In this document: positions 7,618-17,039 of the stretch, piece after piece | Numbering within the stretch: the stretch's first letter is position 1 | How the letters are laid out: every line of letters begins with the position of its first letter | Assembly: GCF_044386045.1 (NCBI RefSeq) | Contig: NZ_JBISCD010000040.1 | Span: 1,488,001-1,552,000 of the forward strand | Length of the DNA stretch: 64,000 bases | Direction of reading: 5' to 3' | Origin: Thalassobellus sediminis | GTDB lineage: Bacteria > Bacteroidota > Bacteroidia > Flavobacteriales > Flavobacteriaceae | The notes under the pieces: model-generated | Told to the model about the DNA's origin: nothing | What the model saw: the letters and a program-made list of their open reading frames with translations, nothing else | Databases searched by the model: none | Made by a program: the position numbers and the translations under genes

Positions 7618-9162
7618 TTATTTTTTCATGACTTTAGTTAGAATACTAAAAACGCTACGTATAAATGTAGCACTGGTAAGTACTTTAACAATAGGATTCA
7701 TAGCTGTACTTTTTCTTCTTGATGTAGAACGTGTACGCTTCTTAGATTCGGCTTTTTTAAGAGCTTCTTTTTCTTGTTTTGCTTTTTCTTTAGCTTCTTC
7801 GGTTTCAGCTAATTTAATTTTTTCATTAAGCATTTCATAAGCACTTTCTCTATCAACCGTTTTGTTATACTTTTTTACAAGTTTAGATTTTGAAAGTAAA
7901 TTACTTAACTCAGTTTCTGTTAAAACATCCATTCTACTCATAGGTGCGCGCATCATGGTTGCAGCTAATGGTGTTGGACGTCCTTTTTCATCTAAAGCAG
8001 ACACCAAAGCTTCTCCAATACCTAACGATGTTAAAACTTCGGTAGTATCGTAATACTCAGAATCTGGGTAATTTTCTGCGGTTAGCTTTATAGCTTTTCG
8101 GTCTTTTGCAGTAAAAGCTCTTAAAGCATGCTGTATTTTTAAACCTAGTTGACCTAATACACCTTCTGGAACATCGGTTGGGTTTTGTGTAACAAAATAT
8201 AAACCAACACCTTTACTTCGTATTAGTTTTACAATACTTTCAATTTGACTTAGTAATGCTTTTGAAGCTTCATTAAAAATTAAATGTGCTTCATCAATAA
8301 ATATAATAAGTTCTGGTCTGTCGCTATCACCTTGTTCAGGAAATGTTGAATAAATTTCAGCTAATAAGCTCAACATAAACGTTGAAAATAATTTGGGTCT
8401 ATCTTGAATATCAGTCAGTCTCATGATATTAATGTAGCCACGACCTTCATCATTAACTCTTAATAAATCATCAACATCAAACGAGGTTTCACCAAAAAAC
8501 AAATCAGCTCCTTGTTGTTCAAGTTCTACAATTTTTCTTAAAATAGCACCTGTTGACGCGGTAGAAATTCTTCCGTAAGCTTCGGTAAATTCAGCTTTAC
8601 CTTCTTGGGTAGCATATTGTAAAATCTTTTTAAAATCTTTTAAATCAAGAACAGGCATTTTATTGTCATCGCAATACTGAAAAATAACAGCAACAACGCC
8701 AGATTGTGTTTCACTTAAATCTAAAATTCTTGAAAGTAGTACCGGTCCAAATTCACTAACGGTAGCTCTTAAACGTACACCATCTTGTTTCGATAAAGTT
8801 AAAATTTCAACTGGAAATGATTTAGCTTCAAAAGGAAGCCCAATTTTTTCATGACGTTCATCAATTTTAGCGTGTCCAGGACTTGGTTGAGCTAATCCAC
8901 TTAAATCACCTTTAATATCCATTAGTAATACAGGAACACCTTTGTCGCTTAAGTTTTCGGCTAAAACCTGTAACGATTTTGTTTTTCCTGTTCCAGTAGC
9001 TCCAGCAATTAAACCATGACGGTTTAGAGTTTTTAGCGGAATTTTTACATGAGCCCCTGTTATGGTTTCGCCATCTAACATAGCAGCTCCAACTGGAATA
9101 AAATCGCCCTTTGTAGTATTGCCTTCTGTTATGTGTTTTAAAAAAGTGTCCTTGTTACTCAT
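7618..9162 (-). CDS. HerA-like ATPase (DUF853/YjgR family)
   Basis: P-loop ATPase of the HerA/FtsK-like DUF853 family, 514 residues. The Walker A is GATGTGKT (54-61) and the Walker B is IIFIDEAH (286-293). Between them are LLMDIKGDLSGLAQ and a glutamine/asparagine sensor-like FVTQNPTDVPEGVLGQLG, all typical of this family. A long Lys/Glu-rich helix follows at about 435-480, and the C-terminal 30 residues are basic with a short hydrophobic segment. HerA relatives are DNA translocases working with NurA, but DUF853 members are usually solitary and their role is not settled. No NurA gene is present here. Confidence 0.88.
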   Translation of the reverse strand: MSNKDTFLKHITEGNTTKGDFIPVGAAMLDGETITGAHVKIPLKTLNRHGLIAGATGTGKTKSLQVLAENLSDKGVPVLLMDIKGDLSGLAQPSPGHAKIDERHEKIGLPFEAKSFPVEILTLSKQDGVRLRATVSEFGPVLLSRILDLSETQSGVVAVIFQYCDDNKMPVLDLKDFKKILQYATQEGKAEFTEAYGRISTASTGAILRKIVELEQQGADLFFGETSFDVDDLLRVNDEGRGYINIMRLTDIQDRPKLFSTFMLSLLAEIYSTFPEQGDSDRPELIIFIDEAHLIFNEASKALLSQIESIVKLIRSKGVGLYFVTQNPTDVPEGVLGQLGLKIQHALRAFTAKDRKAIKLTAENYPDSEYYDTTEVLTSLGIGEALVSALDEKGRPTPLAATMMRAPMSRMDVLTETELSNLLSKSKLVKKYNKTVDRESAYEMLNEKIKLAETEEAKEKAKQEKEALKKAESKKRTRSTSRRKSTAMNPIVKVLTSATFIRSVFSILTKVMKK

Positions 9163-9301
9163 GCCAAATAAATTTGCGTAAAAATACAGGAAAAACGAAC
9201 AAGAAAAAAATAGACTTTTTTAATTCTTATAACATATATAACAACCAAAAGTGTTTTTTAGAATTGAAACTTAAAATTACTAAAGTAATTTAAGTTATAT
9301 G

Positions 9302-9309
9302 TATCTTTG
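9302..9309 (+). promoter_or_regulatory. -7 box of queE, 6 nt before the ATG
   Basis: TATCTTTG precedes CAAACG and the ATG at 9316. A longer reading frame using TTG at 9307 would begin inside the box, so the ATG is preferred. Confidence 0.6.
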
Positions 9310-9315
9310 CAAACG

Positions 9316-9945
9316 ATGAAAAAAGAGATACAAGAGTTAGTAGATAAAGGCGAGATGCTACCTTTAATGGAAGAGTTTTATACCATTCAAGGCGAAGGCT
9401 TTCATAAAGGAACAGCAGCTTATTTTATACGTGTTGGAGGTTGCGATGTTGGTTGTCATTGGTGCGATGTTAAAGAAAGTTGGAATGCCGATTTACACCC
9501 GCCTACAGGTATTACAAAAATTGTAGAAAACGCAAAAAAGTACAGTGATACTATTGTGATTACAGGAGGTGAACCTTTAACTTGGGATATGGCTCCTTTA
9601 ACAACTCAGTTAAAAGCCGAAGGGTTGCAAGTGCATATTGAAACATCGGGAGCTTATAAGCTAACTGGTATTTGGGATTGGATTTGTTTATCGCCTAAAA
9701 AAATGAAACTTCCTACTAAAGAAGTTTATGAGAATGCTCACGAATTAAAAGTGATTGTTTATAATAAAGATGATTTTCGCTTCGCGGAAGAACAAGCAGC
9801 AAAGGTTAATAAAGATTGTATTTTATATTTACAACCCGAATGGAGCAAACGCGATAAAGTAGTGCCAGAAATTGTAGATTATGTGATGGCAAACCCTAAA
9901 TGGAAAGTGTCTTTACAAACACATAAGTATTTGAATATTCCTTAA
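9316..9945 (+). CDS. queE: 7-carboxy-7-deazaguanine synthase QueE
   Basis: Radical SAM enzyme that converts 6-carboxytetrahydropterin to 7-carboxy-7-deazaguanine, the ring-contraction step of queuosine/preQ0 synthesis. At 210 residues it has the usual compact length. The N-terminus has FYTIQGEGFHKGTAAYFIRVGG, then the CX3CX2C iron-sulfur motif CDVGCHWC (Cys43, 47, 50), followed by a glycine-rich VITGGEPLTW for SAM binding. The tail VSLQTHKYLNIP is typical of the family. No queC or queD is in the window. A strong bidirectional hairpin follows. Confidence 0.95.
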   Translation: MKKEIQELVDKGEMLPLMEEFYTIQGEGFHKGTAAYFIRVGGCDVGCHWCDVKESWNADLHPPTGITKIVENAKKYSDTIVITGGEPLTWDMAPLTTQLKAEGLQVHIETSGAYKLTGIWDWICLSPKKMKLPTKEVYENAHELKVIVYNKDDFRFAEEQAAKVNKDCILYLQPEWSKRDKVVPEIVDYVMANPKWKVSLQTHKYLNIP

Positions 9946-9979
9946 ATTTCAGTATTCAGTTACTCTAAGATATAAAACA

Positions 9980-10018
9980 AAAAAGTTCCGATACGTAAAT
10001 ATACTATCGGAACTTTTT
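9980..10018. terminator. bidirectional terminator, queE / DUF2911 gene
   Basis: 14-bp stem AAAAAGTTCCGATA (9980-9993) with TATCGGAACTTTTT (10005-10018), with an 11-nt loop. It serves both convergent genes. Confidence 0.85.
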
Positions 10019-10037
10019 AATTTTACTAACTGCTAGT

Positions 10038-10580
10038 TTATTTTGTAAAAGGTACAGCAACTCTTGTCGTTCCCCATCCTAAATGCATATTTATATTTCC
10101 ATCAGCTTCATCAAAAGCAATTGAAAAAGCTTCAATAGATTCTCCTGAGGTTACAGGAGCCGTTAAACGTGCTACATCATTTGATTCTTTATAGAAATAA
10201 GACCCCCAAACGTTTAGTTCTTTACTAATAATAGCTGTCCATTCATTATCGCCAGGAATTACATAAAATGTATAAGTACCAGCTTTAACAATGGTGTTCC
10301 CTAGTTTCATATCGGTATAAAGTGTTAACTCAGCGGCTTCGTTTGCGCCTGTTCTCCATACTTTTCCGTTAGGAGCAAGTTTGCTTAATTCGCGTCCTTT
10401 TAGTTGAGGTCTACTATAAATTATTTTAATAAGTTTGTTAGGTTCTTTATAGCTCGTTGGAAATGCCGCAGCATCCATGGGGCTTTTGTCTAGTTTTGCA
10501 AATTCCTGAGCATTTACATTTAAAGATAATAGCATTATAAATGCTAAAGCGATGGTTGTTAAAAAAGTTGATTTCTTCAT
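10038..10580 (-). CDS. secreted DUF2911 protein
   Basis: 180 residues with a Sec signal peptide (MKKSTFLTTIALAFIMLLSLNVNAQE, cleavage after NAQ or NA). The mature part shows the DUF2911 pattern: a repeat-free beta sandwich with IIYSRPQLKGREL, NGKVWRTGANEAAELTLYTDM, AGTYTFYVIPGDNEWTAIIS, LNVWGSYFYKESNDVAR and a final LGWGTTRVAVPF. These proteins are widespread in Bacteroidota. Their biochemical role is unknown. It stands alone between a bidirectional terminator and the T9SS protein gene. Confidence 0.88.
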   Translation of the reverse strand: MKKSTFLTTIALAFIMLLSLNVNAQEFAKLDKSPMDAAAFPTSYKEPNKLIKIIYSRPQLKGRELSKLAPNGKVWRTGANEAAELTLYTDMKLGNTIVKAGTYTFYVIPGDNEWTAIISKELNVWGSYFYKESNDVARLTAPVTSGESIEAFSIAFDEADGNINMHLGWGTTRVAVPFTK

Positions 10581-10675
10581 AATGTTTTTTTTAGATTTTT
10601 TTAAAGATAAACTGAAACTGTCTTAATGTTTTTATAAAAGTTGGTTATTAATGTTAAAGTTTAACTTTGATAATT

Positions 10676-11950
10676 TTAATTTTTAATAAATTTTATGGAT
10701 TCTCTTCCTGTGTTGTTGTGGAAATTAATTATATAAGGTCCTGAAGATAAGTTGTTAATATTAAATTTGTATTTTTTAGTAATTGGAGATGTAATTATAT
10801 CTCTAGATAACTGTTTAATGTATTGACCTTGGGTATTGTATAATTCAATTAGAATATTGTCACTTGATAAGAATTCGATGCTGAAATTTAAAGTTGATTC
10901 AACAGGGTTGCTCTTAAATTTGATGTTTAATTTTTTTCTACTCTGTTCTTTAGTATTATTGTTTCCAAGAGCTTCATCAGTAAATTTGTAAATGGAAGTG
11001 CCACTTGCATAAGCCAAATTAGAGTTAATAATAAAAATCCTGTTTAGGTTATTTCCAATATTTAGGTTTGTCCAGTTTTGTCCACCATCTATTGTTTCAT
11101 AAAACCCAGTAGTATGTCCTCCCATCCAGCCATGGTTTTCAGAGATAAAACCTATAGCTTGTATGTCTATTTCTGGAGCATCGAATGAATCCCAATTTAT
11201 ACCACCATCGGTTGTTTTTATTAATTTTCCAATATTAGGAGATATCGACGAAATTGAACCAAATATGATATCTGTATCATTTTCAAAGATTTGAAGCTTC
11301 CATACATATTCTCCTATAATATTAGAATTGAAAATTTCTGTCCATGTATTGCCACCGTCTATAGTTTTTAGTACAGTTGCTCCACTATTGTTTCTACCGC
11401 TAACAAAACCAATTTTCTCTGTTAAAAAATGAATTTCTACCAATGCGTTGGCGTAAGAAGACATATCAATGAATTGCCAAGTTAGACCACTATCTGTAGA
11501 TTTAATAATATGTGCGGGTGAAAAATATGCACCACAACCATAAATAGTAGATGTTCCAACCGTATCTAGACCACAAATAGCAGGCGGATTTGGAGATATG
11601 TTTGTAGCTTCAGTCCAATTAGTTCCACCGTCAATAGTTTTGAAAAACTTTCCGTTTAGAGTACCTAAAAAACCAATGTCTTTATTTAGAAACTCTATGT
11701 TTCTAAAATAATAATTACCTCCAAGCATATTTTGGTTTAATTGTTCTGACCAAGTCTTTCCGCCATCTATAGTTTTGTGAATGGAAGCGTAATATCCATT
11801 TGCAGCCCATCCTGTGTTTTCATCAATGAAGAAAACATCATCAAACCTTTGGTTGTTTATGTTTGGAGAAATGTTGGATAAAGTTTGCCAAGTAGATTGA
11901 GATAAAGCGTTAAAAAAAAATAGGAGGAATAAATATTTTATTGTTTTCAT
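10676..11950 (-). CDS. secreted beta-propeller protein with T9SS type A sorting domain
   Basis: 424 residues. It has an N-terminal signal peptide (MKTIKYLFLLFFFNALSQS). At about 25-325 it has BNR/YCF48-like blades recurring as KTIDGGKTW, KTIDGGTNW, KSTDSGLTW, KTIDGGNTW, KTTDGGINW and ETIDGGQNW with interspersed G(F/W) segments. The last roughly 85 residues form a type A C-terminal sorting domain (FKSNPVESTLNF, IELYNTQGQYIKQL, NNLSSGPYIINF, ending ESIKFIKN). It is therefore exported by the Sec and type IX systems to the cell surface or medium. Ligand unknown. No other T9SS parts are in the window. Confidence 0.9.
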   Translation of the reverse strand: MKTIKYLFLLFFFNALSQSTWQTLSNISPNINNQRFDDVFFIDENTGWAANGYYASIHKTIDGGKTWSEQLNQNMLGGNYYFRNIEFLNKDIGFLGTLNGKFFKTIDGGTNWTEATNISPNPPAICGLDTVGTSTIYGCGAYFSPAHIIKSTDSGLTWQFIDMSSYANALVEIHFLTEKIGFVSGRNNSGATVLKTIDGGNTWTEIFNSNIIGEYVWKLQIFENDTDIIFGSISSISPNIGKLIKTTDGGINWDSFDAPEIDIQAIGFISENHGWMGGHTTGFYETIDGGQNWTNLNIGNNLNRIFIINSNLAYASGTSIYKFTDEALGNNNTKEQSRKKLNIKFKSNPVESTLNFSIEFLSSDNILIELYNTQGQYIKQLSRDIITSPITKKYKFNINNLSSGPYIINFHNNTGRESIKFIKN

Positions 11951-11978
11951 GTAGTTTTTTAAGAGAAAGCAATGTAAT

Positions 11979-12009
11979 AAAAAAAGCTTTAGAATTATCT
12001 AAAGCTTTT
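11979..12009 (-). terminator. terminator of the gatCAB-aspS operon
   Basis: 12-bp stem AAAAGCTTTAGA with TCTAAAGCTTTT and a 4-nt loop, followed on the minus strand by seven T. It lies about 24 bp after the gatB-aspS stop. Confidence 0.8.
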
Positions 12010-12032
12010 CTTAAATTAAGTTTTTTAAAGAT

Positions 12033-15000
12033 TTATTTTCGCATCACTCTAACATTCATTTCTTCTACTTTTTTATCAGATAACGGAGAAGGCGAACCAA
12101 ATAATAAGTCTTCACTGGTTCCTGTTTTCGGGAATGCCATAACCTCTCTAATAGATGCTTTCTTTTCTAAAATCATCATCAATCTATCAACACCCCAAGC
12201 AATACCGCCGTGTGGTGGTGCGCCGTAATGGAATGCTTCGTACATCGTGCCAACACTTTTAAGCATTTCTTCTTTGTTGTAACCCATGTTTTTATAGGTT
12301 GCTTCTAATATTTCTGGCTTATGAGCACGGACAGAACCTCCGCCAATTTCGTAGCCATTTAGTATTAAATCGTATTGTTGTGCAATGATGGTTCCAATTT
12401 CATCTTCCTTACCATTCATATGCTTATCAATATCATAGGTTGCTGGCATAGAGAATGGGTTGTGCGTAAATGTCCAACGGCCTTCATCTGTTTTTTCAAA
12501 CATAGGAAAATCAACTACCCATGCAGGTCTTAATTCTTTAGGGTTAATTAATTTTAGCATCGCTCCTAATTCTTGACGCACAGCGTCTAGAGCTTTATTA
12601 GCAGTTTCGTAATCGGCAGCAGAAAAGAATACAATATCACCAACTTGAGCATTGGTAGCTTTAATAATGCCAGCAGCAATATCTTCACCTAAGAATTTAA
12701 TTATTGGCGATTGTAAATCATTTTCGTTAACAATAATATAGGCTAAACCGCCTAAGCCGTTTTGTTGTGCGGTTGCCGTTAGTTTTTCTATTTGTCCTTT
12801 AGATAAACGTTTTTTGCCTTGTTCTTCTTTAGATACTTTGATGCATTTTACAATACCGCCATCATCAATAGGTTTACTAAATACTTGGAAGGTTGTTTCT
12901 TTTACAATGTCAGTAATGTCTTCCATCTGTAATCCGAAACGTAAATCTGGTCTGTCGCAACCATATTTATCCATAGCATCTTTATAAGTGATAACTTCAA
13001 ACGGACGTAAAATCCATTTTTTACCATATATTTTTGATACGATGTTGTTAAACATAGTTGTATTCAAATCTATAATTTGTTGCATACTTGCGTATGCCAT
13101 TTCAATATCTAATTGTGTGAATTCTGGTTGACGATCGCCACGAGAGTCCTCATCTCTAAAACAACGTGCTATTTGGAAATATTTCTCATAACCAGACACC
13201 ATCAAAATTTGTTTGAATTGTTGTGGCGCTTGTGGTAGCGTATAAAAAGAACCTGCTTTTTTTCTAGTAGGTACAATAAATTCTCTAGCACCTTCATCGG
13301 TGCCAGCAGTTAATATTGGTGTTTCTACTTCAATAAATTCTTGTTCGTCTAAAATATCACGCATCAATTTAATGACTTTGTGGCGATTAATCATTGCTCT
13401 GCGAACATCGTCATTTCTGTGATCTAAATATTTATATTGAAAACGAACAGATTCATTTGTTTTTGTGGCTCTCTTTATTTCGAAAGGCAAAGTCTTAGAT
13501 AAGTTTAAAATATCTAAATGCGATGTTTCTAATTCTATAGTTCCTGCACGAAGTGATGCGTTATAATCATCTTCTTTACGCTGAACAACCGTTCCTGTAA
13601 CTGTAATTACCGATTCTGGTTTTAGCTTTACAAGATCGTCTAGATTAGCAAACGATTCTCTACTTAAACGGACTTGGAAAATTTCGTTGCTAGAATCGCG
13701 TAAATCAATAAACATAAGCTCACCATGATCTCGAACACTAGACACCCAACCGGCAAGTGTAACAGTTTCTGAAATGGAACTTTCTGATAAATCGGATATT
13801 TTATGTGTTCTATATTCGTCTTTAATAATTAAAGGAATCTCAGGAAGTACCTCTTCGGTTTGAGCTGTTTCTTGTTGGTTATTGTTTGTTACTGTTTCTT
13901 TACTTCTTTCTTCCGTCTTCTGGCTATCAACATTAGTAGAAAGTACATTCAAAATACCTTGACGAATTACTTTTCCTGAAGCTCCTTTTCCAATAATAGC
14001 AATCACTTTTCCAACTAAGATTCCTGCTTTACCTTGGTTACCTCCTTTTATGTCGTTGGCAACGGCTTCATTTTCTAATATTACTTTTTGAATAGCATTT
14101 TCTATATCAGATTCAGAAATGGTATTGTCTTCAAAGTACTTGTTGTAGTTAAAATCTCTGTCTTTTAAATATCTTGTAATAGCGTTTTGAACGAGAACAG
14201 ACGTTATTTTTTCGTCTTTAAAAAGTTGGAAGATTTCAATAAGATGTTCTATTCTGTGTATATCTGCATATTCATCGGCGCCAATATTATTTACTAAAGT
14301 TTTAGCAACAAAAGACGGATCTTTTATAACATTGTTAATAGCTACAAAAGTTTCAGAACGTAAAGAATCGGCTGTAAAAAACTTAGCATCTTGTGGTAAA
14401 ACACCACCTTTTATTAAAATGGATTCTACGGCATAAGGAAGTGTGCTTAAATCAACATGAATAGATTCAATTACGTCTTTAATAGAAACAAACGGTAAAT
14501 CGGGTTCAGATATAAAGCGATAATCTGCTTCAAACTCTTTTTTACGCATGGTTTTGGTTTGCTTCAATTCGGCATCCCATAAAACCGTTGTTTGATCTGG
14601 TCTAAATTCTTTATGCTCTAAAAAGTAGTTGAGTTGTTTTTCAACTTCTTCTTTTAAAGCGTCAACCATAAACTTAAAGGAGTTTAGGTTTTTTATTTCG
14701 GTACGCGGATTTAAATCGTAACTTCTTTTTTTACGAAGCGATACTGAAACGTCCGATTTAAACTCACCTTTTTCTAGATTCGCTTCACTTATTTTTAAAT
14801 TTTGCACAATACGTTGTATGTATTGTGCATATGTTGAAGCATCTTCAATATGACGAATACAAGGTTCGGTAACAATTTCAATAAGCGGAACTCCTGCTTT
14901 ATTAAAATCGACTAACGATGTTTTCTTTTCGTGCATCAATTTAGCAGCATCTTCTTCAATATGAACTTGTGTTAAATTCACGGTAAACTGAGAGCCATCA

Positions 15001-15368
15001 TTACGGTAGCAAGACACTTGTCCGTCTGGAATCACAGGATTATGAAACTGCGTAATTTGTATGTTTTTAGGGTTGTCTGGATATTCGTAATGTTTTCTGT
15101 CCCAAGAAATAACTTCGTTTTCAAACGTCGATTTTACGGCTTTTCCAAAATAAATAGCCTTTGTAATAGCTTCTTTATTTATGGCTGGTAAAACCCCCAT
15201 TTGTCCTGTACATACCGAACAAATATTTTGGTTTGGTGTATCTATTTCTTGATTAGGACAAGAACAAAATAACTTGGTTTTGGTGTTTAATCGAACGTGT
15301 GTTTCTAGTCCAATTACCAATTCTAAATCGTGGGCTTTTAAAGCCTCGTTTATTTGCTCTAATTCCAT
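12033..15368 (-). CDS. gatB-aspS: GatB-AspS fusion: amidotransferase subunit B plus aspartyl-tRNA synthetase
   Basis: One 1111-residue frame joins two enzymes. Residues 1-478 are GatB: LVIGLETHVRLNTKTKLFCSC, a zinc site of Cys35/37 and Cys50/53, and the C-terminal YqeY-like tail domain GKAGILVGKVIAIIGKGASG. Residues 479-508 are a Gln/Thr/Glu-rich linker. Residues 509-1111 are AspRS: OB-fold LAGWVSSVRDHGELMFIDLRD, class II motif 2 CFRDEDSRGDRQPEFTQLDI, and motif 3 GGIAWGVDRLMMIL. The reading frame is continuous, so this is not an artefact of adjacent genes. It would charge tRNA with Asp and then amidate it to Asn- (or Gln-) tRNA, with gatA and gatC upstream. Such fusions are known from Flavobacteriia. 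The RDHG in the anticodon domain hints at a non-discriminating AspRS. Confidence 0.95.
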   Translation of the reverse strand: MELEQINEALKAHDLELVIGLETHVRLNTKTKLFCSCPNQEIDTPNQNICSVCTGQMGVLPAINKEAITKAIYFGKAVKSTFENEVISWDRKHYEYPDNPKNIQITQFHNPVIPDGQVSCYRNDGSQFTVNLTQVHIEEDAAKLMHEKKTSLVDFNKAGVPLIEIVTEPCIRHIEDASTYAQYIQRIVQNLKISEANLEKGEFKSDVSVSLRKKRSYDLNPRTEIKNLNSFKFMVDALKEEVEKQLNYFLEHKEFRPDQTTVLWDAELKQTKTMRKKEFEADYRFISEPDLPFVSIKDVIESIHVDLSTLPYAVESILIKGGVLPQDAKFFTADSLRSETFVAINNVIKDPSFVAKTLVNNIGADEYADIHRIEHLIEIFQLFKDEKITSVLVQNAITRYLKDRDFNYNKYFEDNTISESDIENAIQKVILENEAVANDIKGGNQGKAGILVGKVIAIIGKGASGKVIRQGILNVLSTNVDSQKTEERSKETVTNNNQQETAQTEEVLPEIPLIIKDEYRTHKISDLSESSISETVTLAGWVSSVRDHGELMFIDLRDSSNEIFQVRLSRESFANLDDLVKLKPESVITVTGTVVQRKEDDYNASLRAGTIELETSHLDILNLSKTLPFEIKRATKTNESVRFQYKYLDHRNDDVRRAMINRHKVIKLMRDILDEQEFIEVETPILTAGTDEGAREFIVPTRKKAGSFYTLPQAPQQFKQILMVSGYEKYFQIARCFRDEDSRGDRQPEFTQLDIEMAYASMQQIIDLNTTMFNNIVSKIYGKKWILRPFEVITYKDAMDKYGCDRPDLRFGLQMEDITDIVKETTFQVFSKPIDDGGIVKCIKVSKEEQGKKRLSKGQIEKLTATAQQNGLGGLAYIIVNENDLQSPIIKFLGEDIAAGIIKATNAQVGDIVFFSAADYETANKALDAVRQELGAMLKLINPKELRPAWVVDFPMFEKTDEGRWTFTHNPFSMPATYDIDKHMNGKEDEIGTIIAQQYDLILNGYEIGGGSVRAHKPEILEATYKNMGYNKEEMLKSVGTMYEAFHYGAPPHGGIAWGVDRLMMILEKKASIREVMAFPKTGTSEDLLFGSPSPLSDKKVEEMNVRVMRK

Positions 15369-16768
15369 TATATCGTATCTTTTAAGAAGTTAGCAAACTT
15401 CAAAACAAGTTCGTCATTATTTTTTGCTGCCGTAATTTGTAATCCTGTTGCAGTACCTTGTGGTATGGTTAGCGTTGGTAATTGACCTAAGCTAAAACCT
15501 ACTGTATACGCATCAGATAAATACATAGCGTGTGGGTCTTTTAAGCTATCACCTATTTTTGGAGGTGTGCTAGGTGTTACTGGCGATAGGATGATATCAA
15601 CTTCTTTAAAATCGTTATTAAAATTTTCTGAAATTTGATCGCGAATCGCTAAGCCTTTTAAATAGATTTCATCTGAAAACCCTTGAGATAATACCTGGTT
15701 GCCACCAACAATTCTGCGTTTTGTTTCTTCTGAAAAATTCTCAGAACGTGTTACCGCATAGGTTTCTTTTAAATTTTCAGATTCAATTCTGTTGCCGTAG
15801 TTGGTGCCATCTAAACGAGATAGGTTAGAGGCTGTTTCTGCCATTGCTAAAGTGTAATAAGTAGAAACTAAAGTTTCAGATTCAAAGAAATCTAAAGCTT
15901 TTACCACAATACCTTTTGCTTTTATTTTTTCAATAGTTGCTAAGAAATCTGCTTTTACTTGTGCATCAATCGCATCACTTTCAATAAAATTTTTGAAGTA
16001 ACCAACCGTTTTAATGCTATCGGAATTTAAAATTGAATCTTCGTTTATTTCCGCGGAAGCGTAAGTAGTTTGATCTTTAATATCTTTTCCACTCATTACA
16101 TTCAACACAATTCGAATATCTTCAACAGATTTTGCTAAAGGTCCTACACAGTCTGTAGACGATGCATAAGCCATTAAGCCGTAACGCGAAATACGTCCGT
16201 AAGTTGGTTTTAAACCAAATATATTGTTGTAACCAGCTGGTTGGCGCACCGAACCTCCTGTATCTCCACCAATAGAAAATACCGTAAAATCTTTAGCCAC
16301 GTTAACTGCCGACCCTCCACTTGATCCACCTGAAACTAAATCTGTATTTATAGCATTTTTAACAGCTCCAAAAATGGTGTTTTCGCTAGAAGAACCATGA
16401 CCAAAACTATCGCAGTTTTCTTTTACAATAGGGATTGCTCCAGCATCTAATAGCTTTTGTATAGCTGTAGCAGTGTATGCCGATTTGTAGTTTTTTAATA
16501 AATTAGAACTCGCCGTTGTATACGTGCCTTGAAGCATATACACATCTTTAATTCCAAACGGAATGCCTTCTAGTAAACCTATGGTTTCTCCCTTAGCAAT
16601 TTTAGCATCTACCTTGGCGGCTAAATTCAATGCTAAAGTATCTAATAGAACATTAACAGTATTGTGAGTATTGCTTTTTAGTAAATCTAATTTTTGTTGT
16701 ACCAAATCTGTACAACGCACCTGTTTAGACACCAATTGCTGGTGTATTTGTTTTATTTGAGATTCCAT
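15368..16768 (-). CDS. gatA: Asp/Glu-tRNA amidotransferase subunit A
   Basis: Amidase subunit of GatCAB that releases ammonia from glutamine (or asparagine) for tRNA-dependent amidation. Amidase-signature features are GIPFGIKDVYML with the catalytic Lys, VSGGSSGGSAVNVA (cis-Ser), and GGDTGGSVRQPAGYNN with the nucleophilic Ser in the GGS. 466 residues from the ATG at 16768. A longer frame would need a TTG at 16783 overlapping gatC. The stop TAA overlaps the gatB-aspS ATG by 1 nt (TAATG), implying translational coupling. Confidence 0.95.
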   Translation of the reverse strand: MESQIKQIHQQLVSKQVRCTDLVQQKLDLLKSNTHNTVNVLLDTLALNLAAKVDAKIAKGETIGLLEGIPFGIKDVYMLQGTYTTASSNLLKNYKSAYTATAIQKLLDAGAIPIVKENCDSFGHGSSSENTIFGAVKNAINTDLVSGGSSGGSAVNVAKDFTVFSIGGDTGGSVRQPAGYNNIFGLKPTYGRISRYGLMAYASSTDCVGPLAKSVEDIRIVLNVMSGKDIKDQTTYASAEINEDSILNSDSIKTVGYFKNFIESDAIDAQVKADFLATIEKIKAKGIVVKALDFFESETLVSTYYTLAMAETASNLSRLDGTNYGNRIESENLKETYAVTRSENFSEETKRRIVGGNQVLSQGFSDEIYLKGLAIRDQISENFNNDFKEVDIILSPVTPSTPPKIGDSLKDPHAMYLSDAYTVGFSLGQLPTLTIPQGTATGLQITAAKNNDELVLKFANFLKDTI

Positions 16769-16772
16769 AATT

Positions 16773-17039
16773 TTACTCTTCAATAACTTTAGCTACTACT
16801 AAATAACCATCTTTCTCTTTTGGGAAGTTTTCCTTGATGATTTGTTTTTCTGTTTCAGAACTTTCAATTACAACATCATCTCTTAAATCATTTAAAGACA
16901 CGTAATTATTATTAACATTATTAAAGGTGTTATTTGTTGAATTAGCGTTTTTAATTACTTCAAATAATTTGTTCACAGCCTCAGAGGGTTCTGCTCCTTT
17001 AATACTCGACAAAATGTCGACTGTCATAATTTTACTCAT
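16773..17039 (-). CDS. gatC: Asp/Glu-tRNA amidotransferase subunit C
   Basis: Small subunit that stabilises GatA on GatB. 88 residues, slightly shorter than the usual 95-100. The C-terminal part has the family look (LRDDVVIESSETEKQIIKENFPKEKDGYLVVAKVIEE, matching the usual LReD...........aP....g.f.VPkVie). The N-terminal half is unusual, Asn/Ser-rich (NANSTNNTFNNVNNNYVSLN). It is first in the gatC-gatA-gatB/aspS operon, 4 bp before the gatA ATG. The position plus the C-terminus make the call. Confidence 0.85.
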   Translation of the reverse strand: MSKIMTVDILSSIKGAEPSEAVNKLFEVIKNANSTNNTFNNVNNNYVSLNDLRDDVVIESSETEKQIIKENFPKEKDGYLVVAKVIEE

